From contig NZ_AFWV01000009.1 in the NCBI RefSeq assembly GCF_000223985.1, positions 186,001 to 250,000 of the forward strand: a stretch of DNA of 64,000 bases. Direction: 5' to 3'. Under the pieces are notes generated by a model. It was not told the origin of the DNA. It ran no database searches and was given only the letters and a program-made list of their open reading frames with translations. Within the stretch, counting starts at the first letter, position 1, and every line of letters starts with the position of its first letter. Shown here one piece after another: positions 6,900 through 16,108 of this stretch. The position numbers and the translations under genes were made by a program. The stretch comes from Thiocapsa marina 5811. GTDB taxonomy: Bacteria; Pseudomonadota; Gammaproteobacteria; Chromatiales; Chromatiaceae.

Positions 6900-9836
6900 T
6901 CAGGCTGCGACAGCGAGATGGGTCTGGATGACCGTGATAGCCATGATGTCGAAGATACCGCCGGTGTCGGTGTATTTGAGATCGGCCAGCTCCTCGTAAC
7001 GCGCCAGATCGCTGTAGATGCCCTGAATCTCGCCGTTCACTTGTCCGCGATAGGCGCCTTCGAGGTAGAGCCGGTCCTCTCGATGCGCCTGCACGGTCCC
7101 GCGGATGGTCGGATCAGCGACCTTTTGCTCGGTGACCTGTTTGATGTAGAGCGCTTCTTCGTCGCTGATGGCAAACCTGGTCCGAATCTCCTCGATCATG
7201 TCTTGGACGGAGATCTTCCGCGGCGGCGGCCCCGCCCCCCGTTTGGCACCGCCGGGGCGGAGCTTCACCTCGCCGCCTGCGTGTCGCACCTCACCCTGAT
7301 ACTCGACGGCGGCCTTGATGACCTCGGTTCGACGGATCTGCTTCATCAGCTCCGAAACGCTGCCGGGCTTGATGAGCTGGGGACCGACATAGGCCGTGAA
7401 GGCCACAAATTCGCGGATCTCCTGCGGATAGGTGACGAAGCAGGTCAAGAAGTGGAACGCCTTGACCAGTCTGACCAAGAGATAGACGTAGCCCTTGCGG
7501 TCGTCGCCTGACGGAAAGTGGGCCTGGAACCGCACGCGCAGGGCACTCACGAGGAATTGCACCTGAGCATCCGTAGCACTCGCGACCCTGTCGACGAAGT
7601 CGCGGGCGTCGGCCTGCGTGAATGGGCCCGCGCTCAGGATCTCGGCATGTAAGCGGATGCACAGCTCGGGGTCCGGCTCGTCGGGCTCGAACGGCGTGCC
7701 CTTGCGATACCGGGCAAAGGCATTGAGGATGGCGGCCGCGTTGTTGGTGAAATCCACCACGACCACATCCTGCTTGCCCTCGTGGCAGCGATTCAGGCGC
7801 GAGACCGTCTGCACCGCGTTGCGGTCCGCGACGGATTTATCGAGGAACATCCCGGCCAGCAGCGGTTGATCGAAACCCGTCTGGAACTTGCTGGCCACCA
7901 CCATCAAACGGTAATCGTCGCCCTCGAAGCGGTCCTCGATCAGCTCGCCGTCCGCGAGCCCGTTGACCGCATGCTCGCTGATCGCCTCGTTTGTCTCAGG
8001 GTGAAAGAAATCCGAGAAGGCATAGAGCACCTTGTAGTCGGCACCGCGCTCCTTGAGCTTCTCCCGAAGGATGTTGAAATAGCGCAATCCAGCCACGCGC
8101 GAGGTGGCGACGATCATCGCCTTGGCCCGCCCTCCGATCAGCGGTTTCACGGTCTCCTCGAAGATCCGGAGCATCACCTCCGCCTTGTACTGGATCAGCC
8201 CGTCGTCTTGGAACGCGACGTTCTGCAACGCCTTGGCGATGACACCTTTCGGATACAGCGGCTCCCGATTCGGCGCCGGGACGATCGGGCAATGCAGGTT
8301 GTAGAGCGTCTTGTACGAGATGATGCTCGCGGCTACGTCGACGATGTAGCCCTCGGCGATGGCTTCGGCCTCGGTGTAGCTGTCGAAGGGATCGCCGAAA
8401 AGGGTCACCGTGGCCGGGGACGGCGTGGCGGTAAAGGCGACGAAAAGCTGGTTGCGGTCGTGCTCGCGGATGATCCGGGCGATGGTCTCCTCCGCGTCCT
8501 TGTCGTCGCCCTCGGCGTCCTCCACATCCGGATCTGCCGACGCGCGAAACGGCACGCGGATGGCCACCCCCATCCGTCCCTCTTGCGAACGATGGGCCTC
8601 GTCGATCAGAAAGGCCACCCGCAGACCCTCGAGGTCCGGATTATTCTCGATCTGCTCCAGCACCCAGACGAACTTCTGCTGGGTAGTGACGATGATCGAC
8701 TTACGCTCCTTCAGGAAGCACGGCAGATGGTCCGCCTTGCGTGCCAGACCCACCAGGCCCTTGAGGTGCGTGAAGTTCTCGAGATCGTCCCGGATATTGG
8801 TATCGAGCGATTTGCGGTCCGTCAGGATGAAGACGATGTCCACCAGCTTCTCGCCGGTGCCCGGCTTGAAGAGGCTGTGAAGCCGGTCCGCAAGCCAACA
8901 GATGGAGAGCGTCTTGCCGCTCCCGGCCGAATGGTCGATCAGATACTTCCGACCGATGTCGCCCGACGCCGCAAAGTGTGCCGCGGCATCGTCCGCGACC
9001 TTCCGCACCATGCGGCTCTGGTGATAACGCGGCAGGATGGTGAAGGCCGGACGTTCCGGCTTGTCGTCCTCGGCCTCGCGGTACGGCACCCGAACCAGGA
9101 AGAAGGACAGCATTTCGAGCAACTGGTCCTGCGAGAGCACCTCGCGGTACAGAAACTCGATCGGGTACTCGCCGTCGGTCTGCGGCCGATTAATCAACCC
9201 GCTGTTGTGCCAACGGAAGTTCTCGGCGCGGCGCGGGTCGCTCGCGGCCATCACATCGCTCGTGTCCGCGGCGAGATAGAGAAACGGATGTTGGAAGATC
9301 TTGTGGGCGTGGTCTCGCGCGGCAAACTGCGCGACGGCGTCGTGAACGCTCTGGTTTTTCTCGTGCTTCAGCTCCAGCACGACGATCGGCAGACCATTCA
9401 GGAAGAGGACGATATCGATCTCTTGGTTGGTCTTGCCGAAATAGAAGTGCGGCCGGAAGCTGATGCGGTTCTCCGCGTGCTTCGTCGCCGCAGCGCTCTC
9501 GCTCGAACGGGGTTTCGGATAGTAGAGGCGCAACTCCAGACCGCGCACCTTCAGCCCGTGGCGCAGGATCATCCAGAGCGGTGTGTGCTCGAGCGCCTTG
9601 CGCAGCGCGCGAAAGACCTCGTCGCGTGCGTCGGTGCCGTAGTCATCGACGAGCTTGCGGAGCTGATCGGACTGGGTGGCCGCGAGGAAGCTCCAGAGTT
9701 CCTCTTCAGCGATGGCGTTCTCGGTGTCCGTGATGTCGGACTGTTCGAGCACGCCATAGCCGTGCACACGCACCAGGAAGGCCGCGATGTGCTGCTGAAA
9801 GCTCAGCTCCGGGATGTGCCGTCGACCTTTTGCCAT
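6900..9836 (-). CDS. hsdR: Type I restriction endonuclease, R subunit (system 1)
   Basis: HsdR of 978 residues, the motor and nuclease subunit. The N-terminal PD-(D/E)xK nuclease core is visible as EIDIVLF followed by VVLELKHE. The helicase part shows Walker A AGSGKT, DEAH box LIDEAHRSQ and motif III FTATP. The C-terminus carries the helical HsdS/M-contact region. The start MAKGRRHIPELSFQQH (9836) fits HsdR family members; the frame stays open to 10016 but without family features. It depends on HsdS (10053) and on an HsdM whose gene here is truncated, so restriction activity is doubtful unless another M subunit substitutes. Confidence 0.92.
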   Translation of the reverse strand: MAKGRRHIPELSFQQHIAAFLVRVHGYGVLEQSDITDTENAIAEEELWSFLAATQSDQLRKLVDDYGTDARDEVFRALRKALEHTPLWMILRHGLKVRGLELRLYYPKPRSSESAAATKHAENRISFRPHFYFGKTNQEIDIVLFLNGLPIVVLELKHEKNQSVHDAVAQFAARDHAHKIFQHPFLYLAADTSDVMAASDPRRAENFRWHNSGLINRPQTDGEYPIEFLYREVLSQDQLLEMLSFFLVRVPYREAEDDKPERPAFTILPRYHQSRMVRKVADDAAAHFAASGDIGRKYLIDHSAGSGKTLSICWLADRLHSLFKPGTGEKLVDIVFILTDRKSLDTNIRDDLENFTHLKGLVGLARKADHLPCFLKERKSIIVTTQQKFVWVLEQIENNPDLEGLRVAFLIDEAHRSQEGRMGVAIRVPFRASADPDVEDAEGDDKDAEETIARIIREHDRNQLFVAFTATPSPATVTLFGDPFDSYTEAEAIAEGYIVDVAASIISYKTLYNLHCPIVPAPNREPLYPKGVIAKALQNVAFQDDGLIQYKAEVMLRIFEETVKPLIGGRAKAMIVATSRVAGLRYFNILREKLKERGADYKVLYAFSDFFHPETNEAISEHAVNGLADGELIEDRFEGDDYRLMVVASKFQTGFDQPLLAGMFLDKSVADRNAVQTVSRLNRCHEGKQDVVVVDFTNNAAAILNAFARYRKGTPFEPDEPDPELCIRLHAEILSAGPFTQADARDFVDRVASATDAQVQFLVSALRVRFQAHFPSGDDRKGYVYLLVRLVKAFHFLTCFVTYPQEIREFVAFTAYVGPQLIKPGSVSELMKQIRRTEVIKAAVEYQGEVRHAGGEVKLRPGGAKRGAGPPPRKISVQDMIEEIRTRFAISDEEALYIKQVTEQKVADPTIRGTVQAHREDRLYLEGAYRGQVNGEIQGIYSDLARYEELADLKYTDTGGIFDIMAITVIQTHLAVAA

Positions 9837-10052
9837 GTCGGATCTCGATTCCCTGATCGTCGTTCCGGCCCTAATCGATGCACACGGATGGACGACGTGT
9901 GCCTTGAATCCTGTCTGGTTCCAAAGTCTCTCACGGAGACACGGAGTGCACCAAGAGCATGTCTCTGTTTCTCCGCGTGCTGCGTGAGGCTTTCCGCGCC
10001 GGAACCAAGGCGCCAACCTAAACCGAGAGGTGACAAGCGAATTGTGCTTCGA
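9837..10052. other. hsdR-hsdS intergenic region
   Basis: 216 bp gap in the otherwise tight operon. Around 9928-9990 it contains partly palindromic CACGGAGACACGGAG and CTCCGCG-type sequence, a kind of dispersed intergenic repeat. No gene is supported. Confidence 0.35.
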
Positions 10053-11354
10053 TCAGGCGTGCGCTGCGACTCGCTCCACATCCGCCGCCGTGATCCGCCG
10101 CTGTCCGGTCACGCATTCATGAATCAGGGATTTTCGGTACGCAGTAAGCGTGCCGATCTGGCGCTCAATGATGGCGATTGTTTCCTTCACGTTTCCTAAT
10201 TTTGTGTCGAGATAGTCACAGATCGCGCGCTGTTCATCAAATGGTGGTAACGGAATCAGCATCCGAGAATAACGGGTCGAGTTCAGATTGGACTGCTGGA
10301 CCGATGGAATTGCCAGTTTCCTTGCAAATGAGAGAAACCCTTCACTGTTAGCCACGTAGTTCAGAAACTCGGGCATAATTCGGTGATTGACCCGTAAGCG
10401 AACCAAATATGACGCAAACGTGACTCCGTCGTCCTCTTTGCCACGAAACAGGGCAGCCTTTCCGACCTGGTCTGGGCTGTTCGTTCGGTTGTAAAGCAAA
10501 TCGTTGTGGGCAAGCAGCAAGTCCTCGGTAACCTCCTGGACAAACTCCATCTTCGAAAAGACGATCTCGCCGGCTTGAATATTCCCCATCTTGAGGACCG
10601 CGTGCCTTCCCTCAGGCTCGGTCCGAACCGAGATTCCGTAATCTAAACGCGAGACAAGCCGTTTAATTCGAGTGACCGACCACCGATCAGGCAGCGACCC
10701 GATCCAGTCCTGATCAATCTTGGTATGCCGCGCATGCGCACTCAACCCTTGTGTGACAGCCTTTTCGATAATACTTGCTCTGAGAAGATCCAGCCTGGCG
10801 ATCTGCCGCCGCTTGGTGGCCGCCGCCGCGTCGATTGCTGCGCAGCTCGCGTCCAGGTAATCGGCGATGCGCTCCTGCTCCGACAGCGGAGGCATCGGAA
10901 CCTCAAGCGCATTAAAATCCCTGTCGTCGACTGCTGGATAACCGACACCCTTTGCTGTAGCTTCGAAATATTGTCGAGCCGAATCTGAAACTAAGGTGTA
11001 ATAGGCAAACCTCGACTTGAAATGCCAGTCTTTCGGCTGAACGACATTGAACCCGGTAGAACAAACGAGTTGTTCCATACCGCCATCGATCAAGACAATT
11101 GATTGCAGGTTCGGTCGGACCGATGAAACCAGTATATCGCCTCGCTGCACTAGCCTACGAGCTCGCGAAGGCGCAACCGCATAACGCAATCGCGGGATTG
11201 CCGTGGCATCGATCACGCCGCGAAAATCGACATTCGAGATCTCTAGATAGTCAAATTCGAAGTCCGGATCTGTACTCGCCGCCAATGATCTACCATTGAT
11301 AGTGGCCACGTCCTTCAGCCGATCACTCTTCCAGTAATTAGGCATCCATGTCAT
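10053..11354 (-). CDS. hsdS: Type I restriction specificity subunit (system 1)
   Basis: HsdS of 433 residues, giving DNA sequence specificity. It has two target-recognition domains, each followed by the conserved coiled-coil helix: SEQERIADYLDA in the middle and DEQRAICDYLDTKL near the C-terminus. ATG at 11354 has AAGG 9 nt upstream; a GTG start at 11372 would add six residues. It is visibly more AT-rich than the flanking hsdR and hsdM, as is common for exchanged specificity genes. The gene is separated by 88 nt from the YhcG-type gene and by 216 nt from hsdR. Confidence 0.9.
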   Translation of the reverse strand: MTWMPNYWKSDRLKDVATINGRSLAASTDPDFEFDYLEISNVDFRGVIDATAIPRLRYAVAPSRARRLVQRGDILVSSVRPNLQSIVLIDGGMEQLVCSTGFNVVQPKDWHFKSRFAYYTLVSDSARQYFEATAKGVGYPAVDDRDFNALEVPMPPLSEQERIADYLDASCAAIDAAAATKRRQIARLDLLRASIIEKAVTQGLSAHARHTKIDQDWIGSLPDRWSVTRIKRLVSRLDYGISVRTEPEGRHAVLKMGNIQAGEIVFSKMEFVQEVTEDLLLAHNDLLYNRTNSPDQVGKAALFRGKEDDGVTFASYLVRLRVNHRIMPEFLNYVANSEGFLSFARKLAIPSVQQSNLNSTRYSRMLIPLPPFDEQRAICDYLDTKLGNVKETIAIIERQIGTLTAYRKSLIHECVTGQRRITAADVERVAAHA

Positions 11355-11442
11355 TTCAACGAACCTTCGCACATCTTCGTCAGGCCAACCTTAAGAAATT
11401 GAAAAAAGATCATTTTTTGAGCATGAACTTGGATTGGTAAAT

Positions 11443-12603
11443 CTACAGTTCAGCCGGAAGCGCAGCCCTGACCACCGCAGCAAGCTGCTCCGCACTCGGC
11501 AACCGCCCCTTCAGCTCACCGGGCAGCCTGGAATGCAGCTCATAAGTCGCCACTCCGATCGGGTTTGCCTTGCTGCGCAGGGCGTATTCCACCTCCACAT
11601 CGTCTTTCTCGGCGCAGAGGATGATCCCGATCGAGGGGTTGTCCTCGGGTGGGCGTTCGGTGTCGTTGAGCAGGTTGAGATAGAAATCCATCTTGCCCGC
11701 ATGCTCGGGCTCGAACGGACCGACCTTCAGCTCGAAGGCGACCAGCGCGCGCAGGAAACGATGGTAGAAGAGCAGATCGATGAAATACTCCTTCTCGCCG
11801 AGAACGAGTCGGTATTGGCGACCCACGAAACAGAAGCCGTAGCCCAGCTCCAAGAGGAAATCACGCAGTCGTTGGATCAGCCGATCCTCGAGCTCGCGCT
11901 CCTGGACCGCTTGACGCAGGCCGAGAAATTCCAGGTTGTAGGCGCTTTTGAGCATCTCCTCCGCCTGCTCCGAAAGATGCTCGGGCAGGGCGAGATCGAA
12001 GTTGTGGGTCTTTTTCTCCACCCTGGCCCGCTCGTAAGCTCCGGCCTTGATCTGATTGAGCAAGACATTGCGCGACCAGCCGAGTCGGGCGGTAGCCCGA
12101 AGGTAGTACAGACGGGCGGCCGGGTCGTCGGTCTTCTTAATCAAGAGAAGGTGATGTCCCCAAGGTACCCTGGACAGAAGTGCAAGGTCCGGGGTGGACG
12201 CTGTTTTGGTTTCTGGGACAGCGTGTCCCAGAATCGCGGCTCCCGACCCGTCAATGGCGCCAAGGGTACTTCCCGGGACAGCCCGTCCCGGAACCTCCGC
12301 ATCCGCATAGGTGAGATAAAACTGCCGCATCCGCCACACATTGTCCGCGGAGAAGCTTCGGGTGGCGGGAAACGACCGGCGCAGCTCCGCGGCCACCATC
12401 TCGACCACCGAATCACCCCACCCGTGCGCCCGCTGACGCTCTGTGATGGCGCGACCGATCTCCCAATACAGAAGGATAGCAGCGCGGTTGACGGCAGTTG
12501 CCGCAGAGACCCGAGCCGAGACGATCAGGACTTTGAGGTCCTCGACCAGCCGAGAATACTCCGGGGCAGAGGCTACGGCGGGATCCGATTCGGGCGTCTT
12601 CAC
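11443..12603 (-). CDS. YhcG-family (DUF1016) PD-(D/E)xK nuclease-domain protein
   Basis: 386-residue protein of the YhcG/DUF1016 family. The N-terminal part (RAAILLYWEIGRAI...GWG...SFSADNVWRMRQFY) is the helical YhcG_N region; the C-terminal part has a PD-(D/E)xK nuclease core with EYFIDLLFYH followed by VAFELKVG. Its start overlaps the hsdM stop by 4 nt (ATGA), so the two are translationally coupled, which ties this nuclease to the R-M system. The middle (residues about 100-135) looks like an in-frame insertion encoded by two GGGAC-type hairpins at 12211-12293 (AVPG...AVPE repeats). Exact activity is unknown; family members have been linked to recombination-promoting or defence functions. 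Confidence 0.85.
   Translation of the reverse strand: MKTPESDPAVASAPEYSRLVEDLKVLIVSARVSAATAVNRAAILLYWEIGRAITERQRAHGWGDSVVEMVAAELRRSFPATRSFSADNVWRMRQFYLTYADAEVPGRAVPGSTLGAIDGSGAAILGHAVPETKTASTPDLALLSRVPWGHHLLLIKKTDDPAARLYYLRATARLGWSRNVLLNQIKAGAYERARVEKKTHNFDLALPEHLSEQAEEMLKSAYNLEFLGLRQAVQERELEDRLIQRLRDFLLELGYGFCFVGRQYRLVLGEKEYFIDLLFYHRFLRALVAFELKVGPFEPEHAGKMDFYLNLLNDTERPPEDNPSIGIILCAEKDDVEVEYALRSKANPIGVATYELHSRLPGELKGRLPSAEQLAAVVRAALPAEL
12211..12293. repeat. Two GGGACA hairpins inside a coding region
   Basis: TTCTGGGACA-GCG-TGTCCCAGAA (12211-12233) is a perfect 10 bp stem. A second, imperfect one with TTCCCGGGAC and GTCCCGGAA lies at 12270-12293. Both stay in frame with the YhcG-family gene. 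Confidence 0.6.
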
Positions 12604-13904
12604 TGCGCCAACCCCTCCAATAGCGTCTCCGCCTCCTTCTCCAGGCGCCAGAATTCGGCGAGCAGCTCATTCGCCGGCTTGGGCGGCTGGTAGCGGTAGA
12701 AGTACTTGTTCGGCAGGATCTCGTAGCCGAGCTGCGGGCTGTCCTGCCAGCGGATGATCGGCTTGGCGATCTCGCGGTCCAGAAACGCCTCGATGTCCTC
12801 GCCGAAGGGGATGTATTCGTCGTCCTTCACATAGTGCCGGTGGGTCCAGTCGACGGCCAGCACCTGTGGCTTGTCCTGCATGAGCGCCTTGAACTGGCGA
12901 GCCGCGTTGTCCTTCGGACCAAGGGTGAACGTCCGCGTCGTCTCGGTCTCGCCGATCTTCAGCCGCACGCGAAAGGTCAGCTCGCTGTCGTAAAACTCCT
13001 GCTCCTTCTTGAGGTTCACCGCCGTGAACGCCTTCTCGTAGGGCTCGGTGACGGTGGCGGGCCGGTCGTTTTCGTCCAACTGCCAGAAGACGACGCTGAC
13101 CTTGTGGTAGGCGAAGTCTTCGCGCCGGAAGCACTTGACCTGCTCGTCGACGAAGCCCTCCGCCCAGCCTTCGCGGTAGCGCTCTTGGATCCAGGCACGG
13201 TGACCATCGCTGATGCGGTTGCGCTTGTTGCCGAAGGATCTGGGCTCCTTCTGGTACTGCTGGCGGGCGTCGATCAGCATCACGCGGCCGCGGTGGGAGG
13301 CCGGCTTGTCGTTGCGCAAAAGCCAGATATAGGTGTAGATGCCGGTGTTGTAGAAGAGCTGATCGGGCAGCATCAGGATGGCGTCGAGCCAGTCGTTCTC
13401 CAGGATCCAGCGTCGGATCTCGCTCTCGCCCGAGCCGCAATCGCCGTTGGAGAGCGGCGAGCCGTTGAAGATGATGGCGATGCGGCTTGCGCCCTTCTCC
13501 GGCTGCTTCATCTTGGCCAGCATGGTTTGCAGGAACAGCAGCGCGCCGTCGTTCACGCGCGGCATGCCGGCTCGATAGCGCGACTTGACCAGCTTGCGCG
13601 CCTCGGTCTCATAGCCGTCCTTGCCGCCCCAGGTCACGCCGAAGGGCGGGTTGGAGAGCATGAAGTCGAAACGGTATCCCGCTTCCGGAAGCTGATCGCC
13701 CGGCTCGCGGCTGTGGGGGTCGTGCGGGATCAGCGAGTTGCCGAGATAGACCTTGGCTTGCCGGTCGTTCTTGATCAGCAAGTCGGCCTGACAGATGGCG
13801 TAGTTGGACGAAGCCGCTTCGCGGAGAAGGCCCATGCCGGCCTCGTCGGCTTTAAACTGCAACCTCACGCCCTCGCTTGCGAGGGGTCGTCTGTTCACGA
13901 TCAT
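12600..13904 (-). pseudogene. hsdM: Type I DNA methyltransferase hsdM, 5'-truncated (system 1)
   Basis: C-terminal about 420 residues of an N6-adenine methyltransferase. Motif IV is present as FMLSNPPFG, followed by the typical ILMLPDQLFYNTGIYTYIW. The N-terminal HsdM helical domain and the SAM-binding motif I that should precede motif IV are absent. Recognisable sequence begins at VRLQFKADEAG, directly next to the hairpin that ends the IS91-class element; the first dozen codons are element-derived. The remainder of hsdM is not found on the other side of the element. Without motif I it should not bind S-adenosylmethionine, so methylation by system 1 is probably lost. Confidence 0.85.
13870..13885. 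repeat. Terminal hairpin of the IS91-class element (left)
   Basis: CCCTCGC-TT-GCGAGGG, a perfect 7 bp stem at the hsdM junction. IS91-like rolling-circle elements carry such subterminal hairpins instead of classical inverted repeats. Confidence 0.5.
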
Positions 13905-13918
13905 GAGGTTACACCACC

Positions 13919-14826
13919 ATGTCCAACTCCTGCGAAGAGCGCTTCAAACATCACTACGAGGCCCATCTCAAGCACCTTCGACTCAAGGGGCTGCAGCCCA
14001 AGACCATCGAAGCCTACGCCCGCGCCGTGCGCCGCATCGGCGCCTATTTTGACGGCTGCATCGAGGATCTGTCCGAGCAGCAGTTACTCGACTACTTTTC
14101 CGATCGGCTCCAAACCAACTCCTGGAGTGCCGTCAAACTCGACCTCTACGGGTTGAAGTTCTACTACGCCCATGTGCTGCGCAAGCCTTGGGTGAACGTG
14201 GACCTGATCAAACCACCCAAGGGTCAGCGCTTGCCCGATATCGTGACGGTCGAGGAGGCCCGGCGTCTGATTCAAACAACGCAGACACTCAGCTATCGCG
14301 TCTTCTTCTTCACCCTCTACAGCCTCGGTCTGCGACTGGGCGAGGGGCTGCGTCTGAGCGTGGCCGATATCGACGCGGCGCGTCGGCGCGTGCACATCCG
14401 TGATGCTAAGGGCAACAAGGATCGCTTGGTCCCACTGCCCGATACAACGCTCGAGCTGCTGCGCCGCTTTTGGCGGTTGCATCGCAACCCGGTGCTGCTG
14501 TTTCCCAATCGCCACGGCGGACTCAAGGCGGCGGCCTCGGCCTGCACCCCGCTGGATCGCGGCGGCGTGCAGGTGGCCCTGCGCAAGGTCGTCGCGGCGT
14601 GCGGGATTAAAAAAAGATCACGCCCCATAGTCTGCGTCACAGCTATGCCACACATCTGATCGAGGCCGGTGTCGATCTGCTGGAGGTGCAGAAGATCCTC
14701 GGTCATCACTCCATCCTCACCACCGCCCGCTATACCCACCTGACCCGTCAGACCGGCGGCAACGCCGAGCAGGCCATCAACACCTTGATGAGCGGCTTCT
14801 CCATCCACTGGAGGGGCGTGAAATGA
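13919..14826 (+). CDS. Tyrosine recombinase/integrase with -1 frame interruption at A7G
   Basis: XerC/D-like tyrosine recombinase of about 302 residues if read across a -1 shift. The first frame (13919-14659) carries the SAM-like N-terminal domain, catalytic Arg ([11 protein letters not shown]) and Lys (GNKDR). The second frame, from about 14614 to the stop at 14824-14826, carries the [10 protein letters not shown] motif, GHH and nucleophile Tyr (TARYTHL). The switch lies at seven A's plus G (14609-14616). Frame-zero codons there are ATT AAA AAA AGA, so the classic tandem-slip phase is not met exactly; transcriptional slippage or a one-base loss from an A8 run are equally possible. The stop overlaps the transposase ATG (ATGA), indicating coupled expression. 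Confidence 0.8.
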
Positions 14827-15932
14827 TCCTGCTCTCCGCCATCATCGCCACCTTCGAGGCGGACTACCTCGCCCGGTATGGTGAGACGATCCTGCCCAGT
14901 CAGCTCAATGCCCTTCACGCCCTGAAGCGCTGCCGCACCTCGGCCAGCCCCTTGATGCGGGCGCAGTGCAGCGCGTGCGATCACACCGAACTCGTCCCGC
15001 ACTCCTGCGGTCATCGTGCCTGTCCGCACTGTCAGCACCACGAGAGCCAGCGCTGGCTCGAGCGTCAGCTTGCCAAGCAGGTACCGGCGACCTATTTCCT
15101 GCTCACCTTCACCGTGCCCGAGGCACTGCGCCCGCTGGCGTGGTCCAACCAGCAGAGGCTCTACGATCACCTCATCCGCGCGAGTTGGGAGACGGTGCGC
15201 ACCTTCGCGCGCAATGACACGCAGTTGCAGGGTGAGGCCGGGGCGATTGCAGTGCTCCATACCCATTCGCGGCGACTGGATTTCCATCCCCACGTTCATC
15301 TGGTGGTGCCCGCGGCGGCCCTTGATCCGGACAAGAAACGCTGGCGCACCAAGTCGGGCAAGCGCGGCTATCTGTTCAATCACAAGGCCCTGGCCAAGGT
15401 CTTCCGCGCCAAGCTGCTCGCGGCCATCGCCGCCGAGGGACTGACCCTCCCGCCCGGCCTGACGAGCACCTGGGTCGTCGATTGCAAGAACGTCGGCCGT
15501 GGCGAGAAGGCGCTGGTCTATCTGGGGCGTTACCTCTATCGCGGCGTCATCCAGGAGAAGGACATCGTCGCCTGCGAGAACGGCCAGGTAACCTTTCGCT
15601 ACCGCCATGCCAAGCGCAAGCGCTTCGAATACCGCACCCTGCCGGGGGCGCGCTTCCTCGCCTTGGTGCTCCAGCATGTCTTGCTAAAAGGGTTTCGCCG
15701 GGCCCGCAACTTCGGCTTTCTGCATCCCAACAGCAAGCGCGCCATTGCACTGCTGCAGTGGCTCTTCGGACTCGATCCGAAGCGCCTGATCGCTCAACTC
15801 AGGCCACGGCCCCAGCTGAAATGCCCGTGCTGCGGCGCCGCGATGCGCATCGTGCAGACACGCCTTCCGCCGCACTCGCCACAACCGACCCTGCCGCCAA
15901 CCCTCGAGGCGCCCGAGGCACTGGCGATGTAA
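14823..15932 (+). CDS. tnpA: IS91-family HUH transposase
   Basis: 369-residue rolling-circle transposase. The N-terminal zinc-binding domain shows QCSAC, HRACPHC and flanking Cys/His residues; the metal-binding HUH motif is HPHVHLVV; the catalytic tyrosines lie in [10 protein letters not shown] second CPCC pair sits near the C-terminus. These elements nick and transfer one strand and often mobilise or delete adjacent DNA in one-ended events, consistent with the two truncated genes on either side. Its start overlaps the recombinase stop by 4 nt. Confidence 0.92.
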   Translation: MILLSAIIATFEADYLARYGETILPSQLNALHALKRCRTSASPLMRAQCSACDHTELVPHSCGHRACPHCQHHESQRWLERQLAKQVPATYFLLTFTVPEALRPLAWSNQQRLYDHLIRASWETVRTFARNDTQLQGEAGAIAVLHTHSRRLDFHPHVHLVVPAAALDPDKKRWRTKSGKRGYLFNHKALAKVFRAKLLAAIAAEGLTLPPGLTSTWVVDCKNVGRGEKALVYLGRYLYRGVIQEKDIVACENGQVTFRYRHAKRKRFEYRTLPGARFLALVLQHVLLKGFRRARNFGFLHPNSKRAIALLQWLFGLDPKRLIAQLRPRPQLKCPCCGAAMRIVQTRLPPHSPQPTLPPTLEAPEALAM

Positions 15933-16108
15933 CCGCCGGCGACACGGCGAGCCCCGGACTTCGGCTTCCACGGGGCGAGGGTGGCGCTCGCCTCCAATTC
16001 AGGCACAATGCACACCTTGAGCGCCTTGGGGCGCCATGTTCACCGCGATGGCGAGCTTGGCAGCCGGGGTTGCGCAGCTCCTCGCTCGTCTCCAGGCTCA
16101 ACGACCCA

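Noticed and set aside
7782-10199. 805-codon open frame opposite hsdR of system 1
   Set aside because: High-GC shadow of hsdR, which has clear motifs; the opposite translation has no domain and no ribosome site.
14609-14616. Canonical tandem-slip heptamer in frame zero
   Set aside because: Frame-zero codons are AAA AAA AGA preceded by T, so the X XXY YYZ phase is not met; I report the site only as a possible slippage tract.
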